NCBI GenBank assembly: GCA_964632505.1 | Contig: CAZWCE010000006.1 | Coordinates: 62,001 to 126,000 of the forward strand | Direction of reading: 5' to 3' | Source of the DNA: CAZWCE01 sp964632505 | Lineage (GTDB): Bacteria > Planctomycetota > Planctomycetia > Pirellulales > Thermoguttaceae | Length of the DNA stretch: 64,000 nucleotides | Shown here: piece by piece, positions 17,156-26,600 of the stretch | Layout of the letters: each line of letters begins with the position of its first letter | Numbering within the stretch: position 1 is the stretch's first letter | Position numbers and translations under genes: made by a program | The notes under the pieces: generated by a model | The model's database searches: none | What the model was told of the DNA's origin: nothing | What the model saw: the letters and a program-made list of their open reading frames with translations, nothing else

Positions 17156-17581
17156 ATGAACCGAATCACTTCAGCCCCCCGGCATTCCACAACCGACGAC
17201 CCGAGAGCCCTTCTCGATTCCCTACGATCATGGCGGGATGAAATCGAGCGGGACGGCGACCCCAGCTATCTACCGAACGTCTGCAAGGTCTTCCGAACGC
17301 TTGCGGAGTCTGCTTGTGCGGGTGAGCGGCCCATACTTTCCCCCTGGCCGGACGCCGAGCGTTGCCCCTGGTGGGCCAAGGTCGAGCACTTGGGAGCGAT
17401 CACGGGCAAACCTCACGAAGCGGAGGCGGTCTTCTTCATGTGGACCCAAGCCGACGAAGAAGGTTCCTACGCCCAAACCCTGGGACTATTGCAAGCGTTG
17501 CTCTTTTGCGATTCCGCCATTACGTTGGCGGAAGCCTTGGCCGATCTGCAAGCGTCGGAACGGGAGGGGGTGGCATCATGA
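17156..17581 (+). CDS. hypothetical element protein, first gene of a two-gene unit
   Basis: 141 aa. The ATG at 17156 follows GAGAGGGAAC. No signal peptide, membrane segment or known domain is visible. The protein is soluble and helical, with a Trp/Pro-rich centre (SPWPDAERCPWWAKVEHLG) and a Leu-rich C-terminal helix (TLGLLQALLFCDSAITLAEA). It is translated from a transcript that would include the structured RNA just upstream. Its stop overlaps the start of the next gene by 4 bp (ATGA), which points to translational coupling and joint function. I cannot assign a role. Confidence 0.72.
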   Translation: MNRITSAPRHSTTDDPRALLDSLRSWRDEIERDGDPSYLPNVCKVFRTLAESACAGERPILSPWPDAERCPWWAKVEHLGAITGKPHEAEAVFFMWTQADEEGSYAQTLGLLQALLFCDSAITLAEALADLQASEREGVAS

Positions 17582-17946
17582 CGCGAGATCAGGCATTGAT
17601 AAAGTTCTACCAAATCGAAAGCCTGTTGCCGGTGGCCCGAGATGAAACCGTTCCACCGATCGGCAGAGCGGCAGCGGCCCGGGCGATCCTCGAAAACGCT
17701 ATGTTGCTTCTCCGGTGCTACGTCCACCAAACGGACCCACCGACGGACAAGGCCCCCGCCCAAGTGCTTCGGTGGGCGGCATGGAATCGATGGATCGACT
17801 TCGAACACGGACTTGAGGCAGGAGAGCTTTACACCCAAGCGAGCCGGTGCGTGCATGGGAAGTCGGTTTCAAGCGGAACGATTCGCCGGTTCTGTCGTCT
17901 GGCGGTGAAGTTGTGGGCCGAGGTGTCGAAGCACTTTCGGGATTGA
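17578..17946 (+). CDS. hypothetical element protein, second gene of a two-gene unit
   Basis: 122 aa, starting at the ATG that overlaps the previous stop (ATGA), so it is translationally coupled to it. The protein is helical with Trp-rich segments (LRWAAWNRWIDFEHGLEAGE) and a short Cys/His patch (ASRCVHGKSVSS). No family is recognised. It lies last in the element's gene series; an intrinsic terminator follows about 60 bp downstream. Possible roles for a coupled pair at this place include a cargo function, copy control or toxin-antitoxin, but nothing in the sequence decides between them. Confidence 0.72.
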   Translation: MTRDQALIKFYQIESLLPVARDETVPPIGRAAAARAILENAMLLLRCYVHQTDPPTDKAPAQVLRWAAWNRWIDFEHGLEAGELYTQASRCVHGKSVSSGTIRRFCRLAVKLWAEVSKHFRD

Positions 17947-18006
17947 TACCGTCTAGTAAAAGAAGGGGGTGTAGAAGCCCCACCCTGAGAGAAAGAAAAG
18001 AATCGA

Positions 18007-18039
18007 GGGTTCCTTGCCGATGCGGGGAGCCCTTTTTTT
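18007..18039 (+). terminator. intrinsic terminator at the end of the element's last unit
   Basis: GGGTTCC pairs with GGAGCCC (one G-U) and is followed by seven Ts. From 18040 to 18651 I see no gene, only two TCCTGGCCGG motifs and the right-end palindrome. Confidence 0.8.
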
Positions 18040-18487
18040 GGGTCCTTTTTTCTCTCTTACCTCTGTAGGTATAAGCGGAATGGCTACTAAGTAGGGGGTG
18101 GGTTTCTTTCTTTCATCGGTGCGTTTTGATTCTCGGAGCGGGAAAAGTTGATGAGCGTTTCCATCCTGGCCGGGGCCAGATGTCCCTTTCCCAGCCGAAA
18201 GCCTTCCGCCCAAACGGATCGAACAGCCAAAGGGCAAGGTAGACAATGCCTCCCCCAAGGGGGGGGTTGAAATCATGGGTGCCCGAGGTCCGTAGACCGT
18301 CCGGCTAGTTTCGCGTTTTTGCGTGTTCCCCCGGTTCGATTATAAATCCTGAAGGGCTTTTATCTTCTCCCCGGGTGTGTTTTTTTGGGTTCCTTTGCCC
18401 CCTCGAAAAGAGCAATAATGATCGGCCCCTTTTCCATCCTGGCCGGGGTGTGAAAACGGGGTGAGAACGATTGACCTACTTGGTTCC

Positions 18488-18509
18488 CAAAACGGTATAT
18501 ACCGTTTTG
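18488..18509. promoter_or_regulatory. perfect palindrome near the right end, matching the site before the integrase
   Basis: 22 bp, fully self-complementary, half-site CAAAACGGTAT. It differs from the left copy (9678-9701) only at the centre. It overlaps a possible promoter (TTGACC at 18469, TATA within the palindrome) and lies 142 bp from the right attachment site. Confidence 0.75.
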
Positions 18510-18651
18510 CGCTTCGTCCGATTTTCGGAAGTACTGCAAATATAGGCATTTCGATGCAAACGCATAAGACGGCTTGCAAACGGAGGTTAGGTTGCTAAAA
18601 TGCCTTTATTTACAGGGTTTGAGGCCGATATTATTAGTCACCTAGTATGGA

Positions 18652-18709
18652 TTCACACGGCAGAGGTCACAGGTTCGAATCCCGTGCCGCCCACTTGTTC
18701 TAAACTCTT
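18652..18709 (+). repeat. attachment site, right (attR), tRNA-Val 3' fragment
   Basis: 58 bp identical to 9562-9619. It holds only the 3' 42 nt of the tRNA, so it is not a second tRNA gene. It marks the far end of the element. Confidence 0.93.
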
Positions 18710-18841
18710 TGTGTGCGGGACTCTTCCGGTCGGCTTCTTCGCCCCATTCCCGGGAGGCGCCGTTGAAAACGGGCTGATCGCCGAAACACGTTTGTTCATG
18801 TTCGCATAAATCATGGCCCCTCGATTCATGCAGTGACGCCC

Positions 18842-18877
18842 GTGAGCCCGGGCACTCGCTGTTCGCCCTGGGTTCAC
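18842..18877. other. 12-bp hairpin downstream of the ADP-ribosylglycohydrolase gene
   Basis: GTGAGCCCGGGC pairs with GCCCTGGGTTCAC through two G-U pairs. No T run follows on either strand. It may protect or end the minus-strand transcript from the gene at 18946. Confidence 0.4.
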
Positions 18878-18945
18878 TATATCTATGCGACGCTCAATAA
18901 CAAGCAACGGAGCCCGCTTTCTGTTTTTCGGCGTGGGGCATCGCC

Positions 18946-20250
18946 TCAATCTTTTTGCGGTTCGAATCGGATCCGCTCCATCTCTTCCTCACTGAAGCGG
19001 AGGTTCCGCGGCGGCTCGGGATCCCAGCATTGCCGGAGCGGTCCCGGATCGGGCGATTGCAGCGGGATGTGAAACACTTCCAGGCCCTCTGCATTCTTGA
19101 TGATCTTTCCGCCCTGCAGCACCACAGCCCCCCGGGCCAACTTCTCGCAGACTGCGACCAGTTCGTGAAAATTGTAATTCGTGTGGCTGAACTTCGTCTC
19201 CGGATCGAGTGCTTTGGTGAAACGCTCGGGGATCTCGTCCATGCCGAGGGCGGTGAAGAGAATGCCCGCGGCGTTGGAAGGATTGCAGTCGGAGTCCTGC
19301 CCGCAACGCGTCGAGATGATGATCGTCCGATCGAGATCGCCATCGCCGTAAAGAAGCCCCATGACGATGAAGGCCCCGTTGATTTTTGCATCGATATTGA
19401 ACTCGCCCTTGGAGCAGGAGAAGCGACGGTAATCGGGGTTCAGGTGGTACTTTTCGTTCACCTTGTTCCAGGTGGCCTTCCAGTCGTCGGGGGACTCTTG
19501 ATGCCACCGGAGCACGTCGCGGATGCATTCGGCGTACTGACTTTCTTCCGGTATGCATTTCAGTCCGGCCAGGACGAGTCGCCTCGGGTCTTTTTCGAAG
19601 AAGGCCTCGGCGTACATGCCGGCGACGAAATTGCCGCCGTACAGACCGTCGCCGTAGTTCATCAGCCGTCCGAATCTATCGCCGAGTTCCAAGACCATCT
19701 CCGGCATGCCGGGAGAGATGAGCCCCGCATAGTCGGCTTCGATCTGGTAGTCGATGTCGTCGGCGTGTCGGTTGAACGCCGGGTGGCCGGAGTCGGGCGG
19801 GGCGATGCCTCGGCGGAGGTTGTCGCGACCGGCGCGGTTGGCGTGCCAGAGACGATACTCGCTGTTGGCGAAATCGATGCCGGCCTGTCGGCAAGAGACG
19901 TCGAAACCGTACTGCTCGAGAGTTCGCAAAAACGTCATTTCGACGTAGATGTCGTCTTGTTGGAACTGGTTGACCAGTTCCGGTTTCCATGAAGGCATCT
20001 CCTTTTCGGGGATGATCTTTCCCTTGTAGCGGAATTCCGTGGGACCGCCCCAGCCGACGCCCGCCATCTGACCGATCCAGCCCGCTTTCATCCGCTGAAC
20101 GTATTCCTGGACCGGGAGTGTGCGGCCGGGCGATTGACCGTCGGCGACTTCGACCGAAAAGAGGCCCGAGAGCAAGGCTCCGAGAATCAACAGCCGGCGA
20201 TGGTGGGAAAGGGGCTTCGATCTTCGGAGGATAAAAGGACTGGTTTGCAT
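18946..20250 (-). CDS. exported ADP-ribosylglycohydrolase family protein
   Basis: 434 aa. I chose the ATG at 20250: it has GGAG 8 nt upstream and opens a signal peptide (HHRRLLILGALLSGLFSVEV, cleaved near ADGQ). The longer frame from 20457 has neither. The mature domain carries the metal-binding pattern of the ADP-ribosylglycohydrolase family: QQDDIYVEMTFLRTLEQYG early on and GQDSDCNPSNAAGIL near residues 315-330, where family members have GxDxDT. These enzymes remove ADP-ribose from proteins or small molecules; many planctomycete secreted members have unknown substrates. It stands alone between the element and the HU gene. Its real substrate cannot be told from the sequence. Confidence 0.85.
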   Translation of the reverse strand: MQTSPFILRRSKPLSHHRRLLILGALLSGLFSVEVADGQSPGRTLPVQEYVQRMKAGWIGQMAGVGWGGPTEFRYKGKIIPEKEMPSWKPELVNQFQQDDIYVEMTFLRTLEQYGFDVSCRQAGIDFANSEYRLWHANRAGRDNLRRGIAPPDSGHPAFNRHADDIDYQIEADYAGLISPGMPEMVLELGDRFGRLMNYGDGLYGGNFVAGMYAEAFFEKDPRRLVLAGLKCIPEESQYAECIRDVLRWHQESPDDWKATWNKVNEKYHLNPDYRRFSCSKGEFNIDAKINGAFIVMGLLYGDGDLDRTIIISTRCGQDSDCNPSNAAGILFTALGMDEIPERFTKALDPETKFSHTNYNFHELVAVCEKLARGAVVLQGGKIIKNAEGLEVFHIPLQSPDPGPLRQCWDPEPPRNLRFSEEEMERIRFEPQKD

Positions 20251-20848
20251 CGGTGATCTCCATATTTGTGGAAAAATGCTGAATCGAAAAGGTTCCAAGG
20301 GGAATGCCTCGACGACTTCTCTAGGGGGCTTCCCGGGGCAAACGAGGCGAGTTCGGAGTCGTGATGGTTCATCGGTTGATCCTCCGATGAGCTTATCATC
20401 TTCCGCATCCGGAAGCAATTCATCGACACACGAATCGTCTTGGGGCATGTGTTCCATCGAGGTGGATGGAAGGAGAGTCGGCGTCGGTGGTTTCTCTTGT
20501 CGAAGAGAGAGGAGGCGTTTGAGTCTGTAAAAAAAGGGTTCTTTTGAAGCGTTTTTTTCGTTTTTCTTTTTGAAAACATGCTTTTCGGACCGAAAAAAAG
20601 GGAAACGACCAAGAAAAACCCCATTTTTTCAGGTTTTTCCGGGCTTTCGGCCTTTTCTTCTATTGCATTTTCATCGAGAAAAACTTCTAATGCGAAGCAA
20701 AAGGTGGTGGAAGGAACCTCCGAAACGCTGAATATACAGGTATCGAATCGGTTTCGATTCTTATTTTTCTCGCCCTGGTATGGTCTGATCAAAATGACAG
20801 GCCGGGCGTTCACTCACGTTACTTTGCACAAGACATGGAGGGATTGGA
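20251..20848. other. intergenic region between divergent genes
   Basis: About 600 bp. It contains T-rich runs and, at 20745-20760, a small palindrome GAATCG-GTTT-CGATTC near the HU gene that may be an operator. No gene is supported. Confidence 0.5.
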
Positions 20849-21172
20849 ATGGCGAAAGCTGCAAAAAAACCCTTGACGAAGACCCAGATCATCGCGAGCA
20901 TTGCCGAAGATACCGGATTGACGAAGAAAGACGTCTCCGCGGTCTTCGAGTCGATGACCAAGCTGATCAAGAAGAGCCTTGGCCGCTCGGGCGCCGGAAG
21001 CTTCACGCTCCCGGGTATCCTGAAGATCGAGAAGAAACGCGTGCCGGCTCGCCCCGCGCGGAAGAATGCTCCGAACCCGTTCCGCCCCGGCGAAACGATG
21101 GACATCCCGGCCAAACCGGCGCATAACAAGGTTAAGGTTCGCCCCCTGAAGAACCTCAAGGACATGGCCTAA
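20849..21172 (+). CDS. HU family DNA-binding protein
   Basis: 107 aa, ATG preceded by GGAGGG. HU proteins bend and compact DNA as dimers. The N-terminal helices (KTQIIASIAEDTGLTKKDVSAVFESMTKLI) and the beta-arm region (NPFRPGETMDIPAKPAHNKV) are those of the family, with the proline at the arm tip (RPGE, then IPAKPA). The N-terminus has an extra Lys/Ala-rich stretch (MAKAAKKPLTK), seen in several HU variants. The body is followed by a hairpin at 21293. It is a single-gene unit. Confidence 0.94.
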   Translation: MAKAAKKPLTKTQIIASIAEDTGLTKKDVSAVFESMTKLIKKSLGRSGAGSFTLPGILKIEKKRVPARPARKNAPNPFRPGETMDIPAKPAHNKVKVRPLKNLKDMA

Positions 21173-21292
21173 AATCCCGGGATTTCCGGCATGCGGCTGG
21201 GCGCTTCGTCAAGGGAAGAAAGCCTTGGACCTTTTTTCGGCTTTCTTTCCCCAACAGGGCGTTTGTCGCGATTTCGCTCCAACGAGACAAGC

Positions 21293-21322
21293 AAGGGACC
21301 TTCTTCGAGGGTCCCTTTCTTA
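21293..21322 (+). terminator. intrinsic terminator after the HU gene
   Basis: AAGGGACC pairs with GGTCCCTT over 8 bp and is followed by a short T-rich stretch (TTTCTTAC). Confidence 0.65.
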
Positions 21323-21477
21323 CTTCTTGTTTGTCGGCCGGTTCCGCATTCACCATGGAATACACCGGTTCCAGAAATTGACAGGCCGAAAGCGAAACGG
21401 GATAATGAAACTGTCGTGGACGGGAGGATTCTTGTCGTTCTTCGTCTCCAAGCTCCCCTTCTCTCGAAAGGACCATC

Positions 21478-22857
21478 ATGATTTGCCGGCTTTCTTTCCT
21501 TCGCTGCCCGCAGCAATACGGGCTGCGCCGTTTTTGGGCCATTGTCCTTGTGACCTGCTTATTCCTGGGGGCGGTCGCCTTCGCCCGGGCAGAGGGGGAG
21601 CGGGAAACACGACCAGTGAATCTGGTCCTCATCATGGCGGACGACATGGGGTACGAATGCGTCGGCGCCAACGGCGGCGGTTCCTACCAGACGCCGAACC
21701 TGGACCGCATGGCGGAGCAGGGGATGCGATTCACCAACTGCCACAGCCAGCCGCTCTGCACGCCGTCTCGGGTGCAGATCATGACGGGACGGTATAACAG
21801 CGAGAATTACGTTCGCTTCGGCTTTCTGGATCCTCAGGAAACGACATTCGCCAATGCACTCCGCCAGGCGGGCTACGCCACCTGCATCGTCGGTAAATGG
21901 CAGCTCGACGGAGGATTCGACGCCCCCGACCACTTCGGTTTCGACGAATACTGCCTCTGGCAATTGACGCGGAGACCGAACCGTTATCCGAATCCCGGTC
22001 TGGAGATCAATGGTCGAGAGGTCGATTACCGCGACGGCGAGTACGGACCCGATCTCGTCAGCGACTACGGTTGCGATTTCATCGAGCGGCACCGGGATGA
22101 GCCGTTTCTGCTGTACTATCCGATGATTCTGCCGCACTGGCCTTTTGAGCCGACCCCCGATTCTTCCGACTGGGACCCCACGGCTCGGCGCGAAGACAAA
22201 CGAGAAAAAGGAGCCAATCGGACCAGCAAGAAGCACTTCGCCGACATGGTCGCCTACACCGACAAGATGGCCGGCAAGATCATCGAGAAGATCGATGCGC
22301 TGGGCCTTTCGGAGAACACGTTGATTCTCTTCACCGGCGACAACGGTACGATGGATACCATTTATTCCCTGCTCGACGGCAAGGAGATTCGCGGCGGAAA
22401 ACGGTGGACCCTCGACGTCGGAACCCATGTCCCGCTGATCGCCCGGTGGCCGGGCAAGATCGCCGAAGGGACGGTCGAGACGGACCTGATCGATTTCTCC
22501 GATTTCTATCCCACGTTGCTCGATGTGGCGGATGTCGCCCCGGACGAATCGAAGAAGCTCGACGGCCGAAGTTTTCTCCCCCAACTGCTCGGCATGGAAG
22601 GGAATCCCCGCCGGTGGATCTACTGCTGGTACTATCGCAACGGGGACATCGACGGAAAATATCGAGACAAGCAGGTCGGAGAATTCGCGCGAACCGAGCA
22701 CTACAAGTACTATAGGAACGGTGAGTTCTACAATACGGCGGAGGATCCCCGCGAGGAGCAGCCCTTGGAAGAATCCTCGCTGACGGAGAAGGAGCAGGAC
22801 ATCCGCGCGATGCTCAAGGAGGTGGTCCGGCGCTACGCGAGAGAGCCATCCACGTAG
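21478..22857 (+). CDS. secreted sulfatase (arylsulfatase family)
   Basis: 459 aa, ATG preceded by AAAGGA. It hydrolyses sulfate esters, in planctomycetes often of algal or host polysaccharides. A signal peptide ends near FARAEGE. Metal ligands lie in NLVLIMADDMGY (Asp55, Asp56), and the formylglycine motif is CTPSR with Cys94, so the enzyme needs a maturase (Cys-type) for activity. GDNGT, about residue 288, provides further metal ligands. It has no glycoside hydrolase neighbour in the window. The substrate is unknown. Confidence 0.94.
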   Translation: MICRLSFLRCPQQYGLRRFWAIVLVTCLFLGAVAFARAEGERETRPVNLVLIMADDMGYECVGANGGGSYQTPNLDRMAEQGMRFTNCHSQPLCTPSRVQIMTGRYNSENYVRFGFLDPQETTFANALRQAGYATCIVGKWQLDGGFDAPDHFGFDEYCLWQLTRRPNRYPNPGLEINGREVDYRDGEYGPDLVSDYGCDFIERHRDEPFLLYYPMILPHWPFEPTPDSSDWDPTARREDKREKGANRTSKKHFADMVAYTDKMAGKIIEKIDALGLSENTLILFTGDNGTMDTIYSLLDGKEIRGGKRWTLDVGTHVPLIARWPGKIAEGTVETDLIDFSDFYPTLLDVADVAPDESKKLDGRSFLPQLLGMEGNPRRWIYCWYYRNGDIDGKYRDKQVGEFARTEHYKYYRNGEFYNTAEDPREEQPLEESSLTEKEQDIRAMLKEVVRRYAREPST

Positions 22858-23021
22858 TCGGCGTTTTCGGCCGGCGAGGAACGTTGGAAAACGACATGGA
22901 ACCCGGCTTCCTTAGAAAGAGATCATGGACGGGATTTTTTCATGCACTTGCCTGCAAGGGGTCTGATGTTGTTGTCGACCAGGTGAGGTATCCCCGGGGG
23001 GAATAGAAAGAACGGCACTTG

Positions 23022-23417
23022 ATGTTGCGGGAACATGAAATCGAATTCCGTGTCCGATACCACGAAACCGATCCGATGGGGTTGGTCCATCATTCGAACT
23101 ATTTGACCTATTTCGAAATGGGGCGAACCGAACTGCTGCGGGTCTCGGGAGAGGATTATCGCGCGCTTGAGGCGCAGGGGGTTTTCATCGTCGTGGTCAA
23201 ACTCGAATGCCGTTATCGTCGGCCGGCCCGATACGACGAGCTCTTGCGGCTTCGCACACGGATCGCCCGGCAGACACGCATGAAAGCCGTGCATCACTAT
23301 CACCTTTTTCGCGATCAAACTCTCTTGTGCGAAGCGACCGTCACGCTCGCCATGATCGATCGAACCGGCAAACCCCGCCCTTGGCCGGAACATTGGAGCA
23401 ACGCTTCCGACTCCTGA
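23022..23417 (+). CDS. acyl-CoA thioesterase, YbgC/4-hydroxybenzoyl-CoA type
   Basis: 131 aa with a hotdog fold. The family motif YHETDPMGLVHHSNYLTYFE places catalytic Asp17. Such enzymes cleave short- or aromatic-acyl-CoA thioesters; in many bacteria YbgC sits by the Tol-Pal genes, but here no such neighbour exists. I chose the ATG at 23022; a TTG at 23019 is in frame. The ribosome binding site is weak (GGGGGGAA further upstream). It lies about 160 bp downstream of the sulfatase and may be read through from it. Confidence 0.88.
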   Translation: MLREHEIEFRVRYHETDPMGLVHHSNYLTYFEMGRTELLRVSGEDYRALEAQGVFIVVVKLECRYRRPARYDELLRLRTRIARQTRMKAVHHYHLFRDQTLLCEATVTLAMIDRTGKPRPWPEHWSNASDS

Positions 23418-23600
23418 CCTCTTTCCCCGCGTCTTCTTACGGGCATCATCACTCTTCCATCCCTTTCCCGGCCCTTGGTGCCCCCGAAAAACCGGAAAAG
23501 GTGACGTTTTTTTCCGACATGTTGCGTTTTTGCAACCTATCCTTGGCGTGGACCTTTCGAGGGTAGTCTTCCCAAGCAACGACGCCTCCGAGGGCTGCCG

Positions 23601-26600
23601 GTGGATAACCTTTCACGCCAACTGAACGGAATGCCTCTCATGAACATCTGGCTTTTCAGCTTGCTCGAAGAGTTGACCATCATGCCGGAGATCCTGGTTC
23701 CCCCGCTTTTGATTTTTGTGGGATGGCTGTTTTTTCGCAATTATCAGTGGTGGCAGCGGGCGAACCGACTCCAGCGACAAATCGACCGCGGCGGATATGA
23801 AGGAGCCCTACATCAAGCGATCTTTTCCTGCGAACCGTTTCCCTTTTTCGTGATCGATTGCGAGAACATGAACATCATCGATGCCAACGATGCCTGCGGG
23901 AATTGGTTGGCACGCGAGAAGGATGGCCTGGTGGGCAGCAGGCCCGAGGATTTGTTCACAGCGGGAGCTTCGCTGGTTGAAAGCTTGAAAAATAGAAAAT
24001 CACACCTTCGTGTTTCGCCAACGGGAATGCCCGGAAAACATCAATCGGTCGATCTCCGCATCGCTTATCGAACCTGGCTCGATCGGTCGCTGGCGGTGGT
24101 CGTCGTAGCTTCGCCACCCCAGGAGGAAGAGGACGAAGCTTGCTCGACCACAAAAGGTGAATGCGTGAAGCGACTCCGGAGCCTCCGGCAATGCCCGGTC
24201 GTTCCCTGGCATTGGTCGATCACCGACAAGAGGCCGGAGCTGGTGTTGGGAGAAAAAAAACATTCTCCGAGGGGATCAGGGAAAGAAAAGACGATACGGA
24301 ACCTTCTGCGGAGGATGCATCGGGGGGACCGCCACCGACTATTGCGGAAAGTTCTTGAAACGCGAAGTGGAACTCGTCGACGCTTCCAGGAGATCTTCCG
24401 AATACGCAATGCCCGCGGCGTCTGGCGCCACTACCTGGTTTCGGGAAAGAAGATCTCGACTGGTGAATCTCCCAAGGCGGGACATCAAACGCCTATGATC
24501 GGTTTTCTGGCCGACGTGACGAGTTTGGAAAGACGTCGACTCACATCGCAACGGAATGGAGACGCACGTCGCCGGTATTTCGAAAAAACGCTTTTCGGCA
24601 TCGCGATCGCGAAAACGAAATGGGAAAAGGAAGGCCTCTCCAAGGCGATCGTCCGGGAGGTGAATCCGGCAATGAAACGGTTCCTCGGCGCTTCGGAGCA
24701 TGACATCACGGGCCAACCGGTGAGTCGTGTTTTTCCGGGAATGGCCGAAAAGTGGTCCCCATCGTGCGGGAAAAACGGGAGTCGAAAAGCTTCTTCGTCC
24801 TTCGACTTGTCCTTGGCCAAGGGGCGGACCGTCCGCTGCGCGGTTTTTCACGACGAAAAGGATCCGGGATGCTACTATCTTTCGATGTTCGATATCTCTG
24901 ATCTGGAACGCAAGGTGCATTCCGAAGAGATGCGGAAACGGCGTTATCGTCGGGTCTTCGATCACCCGGGGGTAGGGATCCTGATTCTGGATGATAAGAT
25001 GATCGTCCAACAGGCCAATCAGGGCTTCGCGACCTTGGTCAAGGAATCGGCCCCGAGCCGGTCTCAGGGGATGGGGTTGTTGGAGATGGTGATGCCGGAG
25101 GATCGTGACGAAGTCCACCGCGTGGTTCGGTCTCTTCTCGACGGTGATTCCTCCCGGGATTCTTTCGAAGCGCGATTTCGGGCCGGGGAAGAAGATGCCC
25201 TGTGGTGCCACGTTTGTCTTTCAGCGATTCGCGGCGGAAATGGCGAGGGGGTGTCGCTGGCGGCGGTGGTGATCGACATCACCGAGAGCAAGCGAACCCA
25301 GCGTGAGCTGCTCGACGCCAGGGAAGAAGCGATGCGATTGGCCAAGAAAGCGGAAGCGGCTTCGGCGGCCAAATCGGAGTTCATGGCGAACATGTCGCAC
25401 GAAATCCGTACTCCGATGAACGGCGTGCTCGGCATGGTCGAAATTCTCGGGGACTCCGAACTGAACCCCGACCAGCAGCGTTACCTCGCGACGATCCGGA
25501 ATTCCTCGCATTCCCTTTTGATCATCCTGAACGATATACTCGATTTTTCGAAGATCGAGGCGGGGGAGTTGGTGCTGAACGAAGAGCCTTTCGATTTGGA
25601 AGCCTCCGTTTACGACGTGGCGACGTTGATGGCCCATAACGCCTACCGCAAGGGAGTGGAGTTGGCCATCTCTTACCCGCAAAACTTCCCGAAATTGTTT
25701 CTCGGCGATGGGGCCAGGATCCGGCAGATTCTCTACAACCTGATCGGCAACGCGGTCAAGTTCACGCCGTCGGGGCATGTCGCCGTGACGGTCGACGGGA
25801 CGCTGGAGGAAACGGCGAAGCAACCGACCGCTTCCGTCATCGTGTCGGTGTGCGACACGGGAATCGGCATCCCCAAGGAGGATCAGAAGAGCATCTTCGC
25901 CCGATTCCAGCAGGCCGATGAAACGATCGGGGCGAAATTCGGCGGGACCGGATTGGGATTGGCGATCTCCCGGAAGTTGGTCGAACTGATGGGCGGTGTG
26001 TTGGAGTTGGAGAGCGAAGTGGATCGGGGAACCGTCTTTCGAATTCGCATTTCGCTGAAACCGTTCCTTTTCAAGACACTGGCCGTCGAGGAAGGTCCCG
26101 AAGCCCCTTGCCGGGATGTGTTGGTGGTTTCGCGGCAGCCGGTATTTCGAGACGTGATCGACCGTTCGCTCGATGCCTGGGGCATCCACCGGGAGCACCT
26201 GCCGCCGGATGTCCAGGCGATCAATCGACTGATCGACGCCGGGGAGGATCGGAGCATCGACCTGGTTCTGCTCGATGTGGAGCCCGATGCCGTCCAAGAA
26301 GGGGAACGCCTGGTCGAACATGTGGGGCAGTTCTCGCGCCTGGGGATTCCGGTGATCGTCTTTTTGCCGCTGGATCGACTGGAGTACCAGAACCGGCTCC
26401 AGGTGCCGGGAGTGCTCGACATCGTTCTCAAGCCGTTCATCGACTCGGATCTCCGCGAAGCGATGGGCGATTTTCTCAGCCCGGAGTCCTCGGCCGATTC
26501 CGTCCCGTCGGACAGACGGAAAAAGCGTCGACCGCTTTACCATGTCCGGGCGATGGTGGTGGAAGACCAAGAGGCGAATGCCGTGGTGGCACGGAAGATG

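Larger units (their letters stand above)
9562..18709. mobile_element. tRNA-Val integrated genetic element, about 9.1 kb
   Basis: The element is bounded by perfect 58-bp direct repeats (9562-9619 and 18652-18709) that cover the 3' 42 nt of tRNA-Val plus 16 nt beyond it. The unit between repeat starts is 9090 bp. All genes are on the plus strand: integrase next to the intact tRNA, an HTH-containing protein, two small DNA-binding candidates, a four-Cys protein, a primase/DUF3987 replication protein, and a two-gene unit after a repeat-rich AT segment. Palindromes lie inside both ends. No structural, packaging or conjugation genes are visible, so it resembles a phage satellite or integrative plasmid-like element rather than a full prophage or ICE. 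Both attachment sites are intact, so it may still excise. Confidence 0.93.

Noticed and set aside
18340..18579. 79-aa minus-strand open frame at the right end of the element
   Set aside because: It spans the palindrome and a TCCTGGCCGG motif, lacks a ribosome binding site and has no recognisable pattern.
18652..18709. Second tRNA-Val gene
   Set aside because: Only the 3' 42 nt of the tRNA are present; it is the attR copy of the integration site.
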